IMG/VR virus record: IMGVR_UViG_3300043313_000079
Span: 1 to 24,935 of that record
Strand: one strand, 5' to 3'
DNA from: a virus
DNA: 24,935 nt
In this document: positions 23,073 through 24,935 of the stretch, piece after piece
Layout: each line of letters begins with the position of its first letter
How positions within the stretch are numbered: position 1 is the first letter of the stretch
Notes under the pieces: model-generated
What the model saw: the letters and a program-made list of their open reading frames with translations, nothing else
What the model was told of the DNA's origin: nothing
The model's database searches: none
Position numbers and translations under genes: made by a program

Positions 23073-23341
23073 ACAACGACCGCCGCAAGAGCATCACCAA
23101 GCTGCATGCTGAACTTGACACGCTGAAGAGCGCGCTTGAGGATTTGCGTGACCAGATAGACACCCTGAAGGGTGAAGAGGAAGACGGGTTCAACAACCTG
23201 CCTGAGGGCCTTCAGCAGTCTGAGCGCGGGCAGGCCATGGAAGAAGCCACCAATCAGCTTCAGACCGCCTATGACGCCGCTGACAGCGCCGTCAGCAGTC
23301 TGGATGAGGCCCTGACCGCCCTTGATGACGCGGGGCAGTGA
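23069..23341 (+). CDS. Small acidic coiled-coil protein
   Basis: 90 residues from an ATGA junction. Two heptad-rich helices (about 8-38, LHAELDTLKSALEDLRDQID, and 54-88, with QLQTAYDAADSAVSSL) joined by an EEEDG turn form a likely antiparallel hairpin. The N-terminus is basic. Such proteins often bind partners or mimic DNA, but no specific family is recognised. Confidence 0.65.
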   Translation: MNNDRRKSITKLHAELDTLKSALEDLRDQIDTLKGEEEDGFNNLPEGLQQSERGQAMEEATNQLQTAYDAADSAVSSLDEALTALDDAGQ

Positions 23342-23343
23342 CC

Positions 23344-23628
23344 ATGCGCCGTCACCTGTTGACCCCCGCGCCGAACCTGAACGGCAACACCGCTGAAAGC
23401 TTGCTCACCCAACTGGGTGAGGTGCTGACGGCCCTGCATGGCCTTGAGAAGGCCATGCGCGGTGCCAGTGATTGCTGGCACGGCAGAAATTTCCAGACCA
23501 TGCCGCACGGGCCTGAGGCCCAGCGCAGTGCGCAGGCGGCGTGGCATGAGCGCTTTGAGTGGCTGGGCCAATTTGAGCGTGAGATTGAGGATATGCGGCT
23601 GGGCATCCAGCAGAAAGAAGGCAAGTAA
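23344..23628 (+). CDS. Small helical hypothetical protein
   Basis: 94 residues from ATG 23344; GTG 23338 (two codons more, in a GTGA overlap) is an alternative. Helical (LLTQLGEVLTALHGLEKAM) with a Trp/His-rich middle (DCWHGRNFQTMPHG). The end overlaps the next gene in TAATG. Confidence 0.62.
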   Translation: MRRHLLTPAPNLNGNTAESLLTQLGEVLTALHGLEKAMRGASDCWHGRNFQTMPHGPEAQRSAQAAWHERFEWLGQFEREIEDMRLGIQQKEGK

Positions 23629-23957
23629 TGTGGTTCTGTTTTAACGACGCGTTTGTCAGTGCTGTGCAAGACAAAGACCGGCCCGGCCACCTGCTGGTGC
23701 GCGCCCGGCGCAAGGCGCACCTGACCAAGCTGTTCCCCAAGATGAAGGTCATGGAGACCACCAAGCGTGACTACCGCTGGCGCGTCAGCGTGCCCGCCAA
23801 GGTCTGGGCTGATCTGGTGGCCCAGCGCATCATGGCCATTGACTACGCCAACTTCAAGGACAGCGTGCGTGAGCATGCGCTGCATGACATGTACGCCCTG
23901 TGGTGGAATGATCATTACCGCTACCAGACCGACCGGCAACGGCAGGCGTGGGGCTGA
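23628..23957 (+). CDS. Conserved small phage protein of unknown role
   Basis: 109 residues from a TAATG junction. The layout 'FNDAFVSAVQDKDRPGHLLVRARRKAHL', a DYRWRVSVP strand, and 'IDYANFKDSVRE...MYALW' near the end is a recurrent phage family in proteobacteria, always uncharacterised as far as I know. Rich in Arg and aromatics, no zinc or membrane features. It closes the operon that begins at 22348; a 110-base gap follows. Confidence 0.72.
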   Translation: MWFCFNDAFVSAVQDKDRPGHLLVRARRKAHLTKLFPKMKVMETTKRDYRWRVSVPAKVWADLVAQRIMAIDYANFKDSVREHALHDMYALWWNDHYRYQTDRQRQAWG

Positions 23958-23990
23958 GCGACTTTTCTTCAGCGGGGTCCATTTAGTCGC

Positions 23991-24020
23991 TTTACATGGG
24001 GGTCGCTTATGACGTATACG
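23991..24020 (+). promoter_or_regulatory. Candidate promoter of the right-end helicase gene
   Basis: TTTACA (23991-23996), an 18-base spacer and TATACG (24015-24020): five of six and four of six bases match the sigma-70 consensus boxes. The 10-mer TCGCTTTACA (23987-23996) is shared with the candidate at 22283. GTCGCTT is repeated 16 bases later. Transcription would begin near 24027, at the foot of a stem-loop. Confidence 0.5.
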
Positions 24021-24022
24021 AG

Positions 24023-24052
24023 ATGTACCGGGGCGCTGGTGCCCCGGCACAT
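24023..24052 (+). other. 5' stem-loop upstream of the helicase
   Basis: ATGTACCGGGGC pairs with GCCCCGGCACAT around the loop GCTGGT: 11 pairs and one A-C mismatch. It ends four bases before the GAGG ribosome site (24056-24059). No clean T tract follows. It could be an attenuator or a 5' cap-like structure that stabilises the message. A 20-codon ORF (24009-24071) covers it and ends in ATGA with the helicase start. Confidence 0.5.
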
Positions 24053-24067
24053 TTTGAGGTTTTCACC

Positions 24068-24935
24068 ATGACCACCACCAAAGTTTTTACCCCTTCACCT
24101 GAGCAGGCCCAGTTTCTTGACTGGATTTCTAACGGCAGCGGTAGCTGCGTGCTTGAGGCGGTTGCCGGTGCAGGCAAGACCACCACGCTGCTTGAAGGCG
24201 TCAAGCGCATGAAGGGCGAGGTTTTTCTGGGTGCCTACAACACCAAGATGGCTGCTGAGTTGAAGCAGAAGCTGGCGGCCATGGGCCTGCCCAACAAGGG
24301 CGCTGACGGCAAGAATGCCGCCACCTTTCACAGCGCGGGCATGAGCGCCCTGCGCAGCGCCAACAAGGCCATTCAGGTCAATGACAAGAAGGTGCGTGAC
24401 ATCGTTGACGGTCTGGTCAAGAGCCAGAGCGGCGTCTTTGCCGTGCGTGACGCTGCTGACGGTGAAGTCACCGCCATTTGCCAGTTGGTTGGCCTTGCCA
24501 AGCAGACCGGCTTTGGCGTTGACAATCTGGTGCCGGTTGTGAAGCCCAGCTACTGGGTTGAACTGATCAACCGCCATGACGTGGCTGACCGCCTGCCTGA
24601 TGACTATCAGGTGGCTGATCTGGTCACCACCGCTGAGCGGGTGCTGGCGCTGAGCAACGCTGACCGTGACACCATTGACTTTGATGACATGTGCTACCTG
24701 CCGCTGTTGCGCCGCCTGCGCTTCTGGCCCAAGGATTGGGTGCTGATTGATGAGGCGCAAGATACCAACGCCGTGCGCCGTGAGATTGCGCGCAAGATGC
24801 TGCGCCCGCACACTGGCCGCCTGATTGCCGTGGGTGATCCCCATCAGGCCATTTTTGGGTTCACGGGCGCTGACAACCAGAGCCTTGATCTGATCCGCAA
24901 GCTGTTCAACGCCAGCACGCTGGCGCTGAGCGTTA
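24068..24935 (+). CDS. SF1 UvrD/Rep-like helicase (5' part; runs off the window)
   Basis: The first 289 codons are present and open to the right edge. The start has GAGG eight bases upstream. Visible motifs: a Q-motif-like start (FTPSPEQAQFLDWI), Walker A AVAGAGKTTT, a motif Ia region (AYNTKMAAELKQKL), FHSAG, Walker B LIDEAQDTN, and motif III AVGDPHQAIFGFTGA. Motifs IV-VI must lie beyond the edge. The layout (short insert between Ia and II, FDDMCYLPL before Walker B) resembles phage Dda/UvrD-like helicases. It is the second SF1 helicase here and differs clearly from the one at 17574, so they probably do different jobs. Confidence 0.88.
   Translation, partial: MTTTKVFTPSPEQAQFLDWISNGSGSCVLEAVAGAGKTTTLLEGVKRMKGEVFLGAYNTKMAAELKQKLAAMGLPNKGADGKNAATFHSAGMSALRSANKAIQVNDKKVRDIVDGLVKSQSGVFAVRDAADGEVTAICQLVGLAKQTGFGVDNLVPVVKPSYWVELINRHDVADRLPDDYQVADLVTTAERVLALSNADRDTIDFDDMCYLPLLRRLRFWPKDWVLIDEAQDTNAVRREIARKMLRPHTGRLIAVGDPHQAIFGFTGADNQSLDLIRKLFNASTLALSV

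Noticed and set aside
23352-24050. Long minus-strand open frame opposite 23352-24050
   Set aside because: It lies opposite well-supported overlapping plus-strand genes and a promoter region, and its protein is low-complexity His/Pro/Arg sequence typical of a shadow frame.
24095-24844. 249-residue minus-strand open frame
   Set aside because: It is the complement of the second SF1 helicase, whose plus-strand motifs are unmistakable.

Overview
This window is part of a tailed double-stranded DNA phage (or prophage), most likely a siphophage of a Gram-negative, GC-rich (about 60%) host, probably a proteobacterium. The tail order (a distal-tail-like protein, a DUF1833-like protein, an NlpC/P60 peptidase, a lambda J-like tail-tip protein and a collar-domain fibre), a GH19-type endolysin, and genes packed end to end with ATGA, GTGA or TGATG junctions all fit this. 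No integrase, tRNA, rRNA, insertion sequence or CRISPR array was found.

Layout. (1) 1-7083: tail tip and fibre module, opening with the last codons of an upstream gene. (2) 7070-9699: two small genes with one membrane segment or none, a holin-like protein, a GH19-type endolysin, an unknown 250-residue protein and a second two-helix membrane protein. (3) 9700-11881: hairpins, a small gene, then the only minus-strand gene, an SF2/SNF2-like helicase, followed by a 279-base control region with paired operator-like sites and tandem 9-mers. (4) 11882-16411: a coiled-coil protein, a likely ssDNA-binding protein, an archaeo-eukaryotic-type primase and a string of tiny overlapping genes including a 52-residue zinc ribbon. 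(5) 16412-17351: an AT-rich insert with a four-zinc-module protein. (6) 17270-20963: an SF1 helicase, a histone-H1-like tailed protein, an alpha-glutamyl/putrescinyl-thymine pyrophosphorylase-like enzyme and a GIY-YIG nuclease. (7) 20967-23957: a second Cys-rich, lower-GC gene and a run of small unknown genes. (8) 23958-24935: a candidate promoter and 5' hairpin, then the first 289 codons of a second SF1 helicase that runs off the window.

How it fits together. Regions 3-8 look like a replication, recombination and nucleotide-modification block: primase, ssDNA-binding candidate, three helicases and a thymine hypermodification enzyme. The last implies that virion DNA carries 5-hydroxymethyluracil-derived hypermodified thymine; the partner enzymes (hydroxymethylase, kinase, transferases) must lie outside the window. 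Across the window, in genes on both strands, the DNA is strongly biased towards the trinucleotide TGA and its complement TCA, and CGA and GGA are avoided. The acquired AT-rich insert does not share this bias. A link between this signature and base modification is the most interesting hypothesis here, but it is inference.
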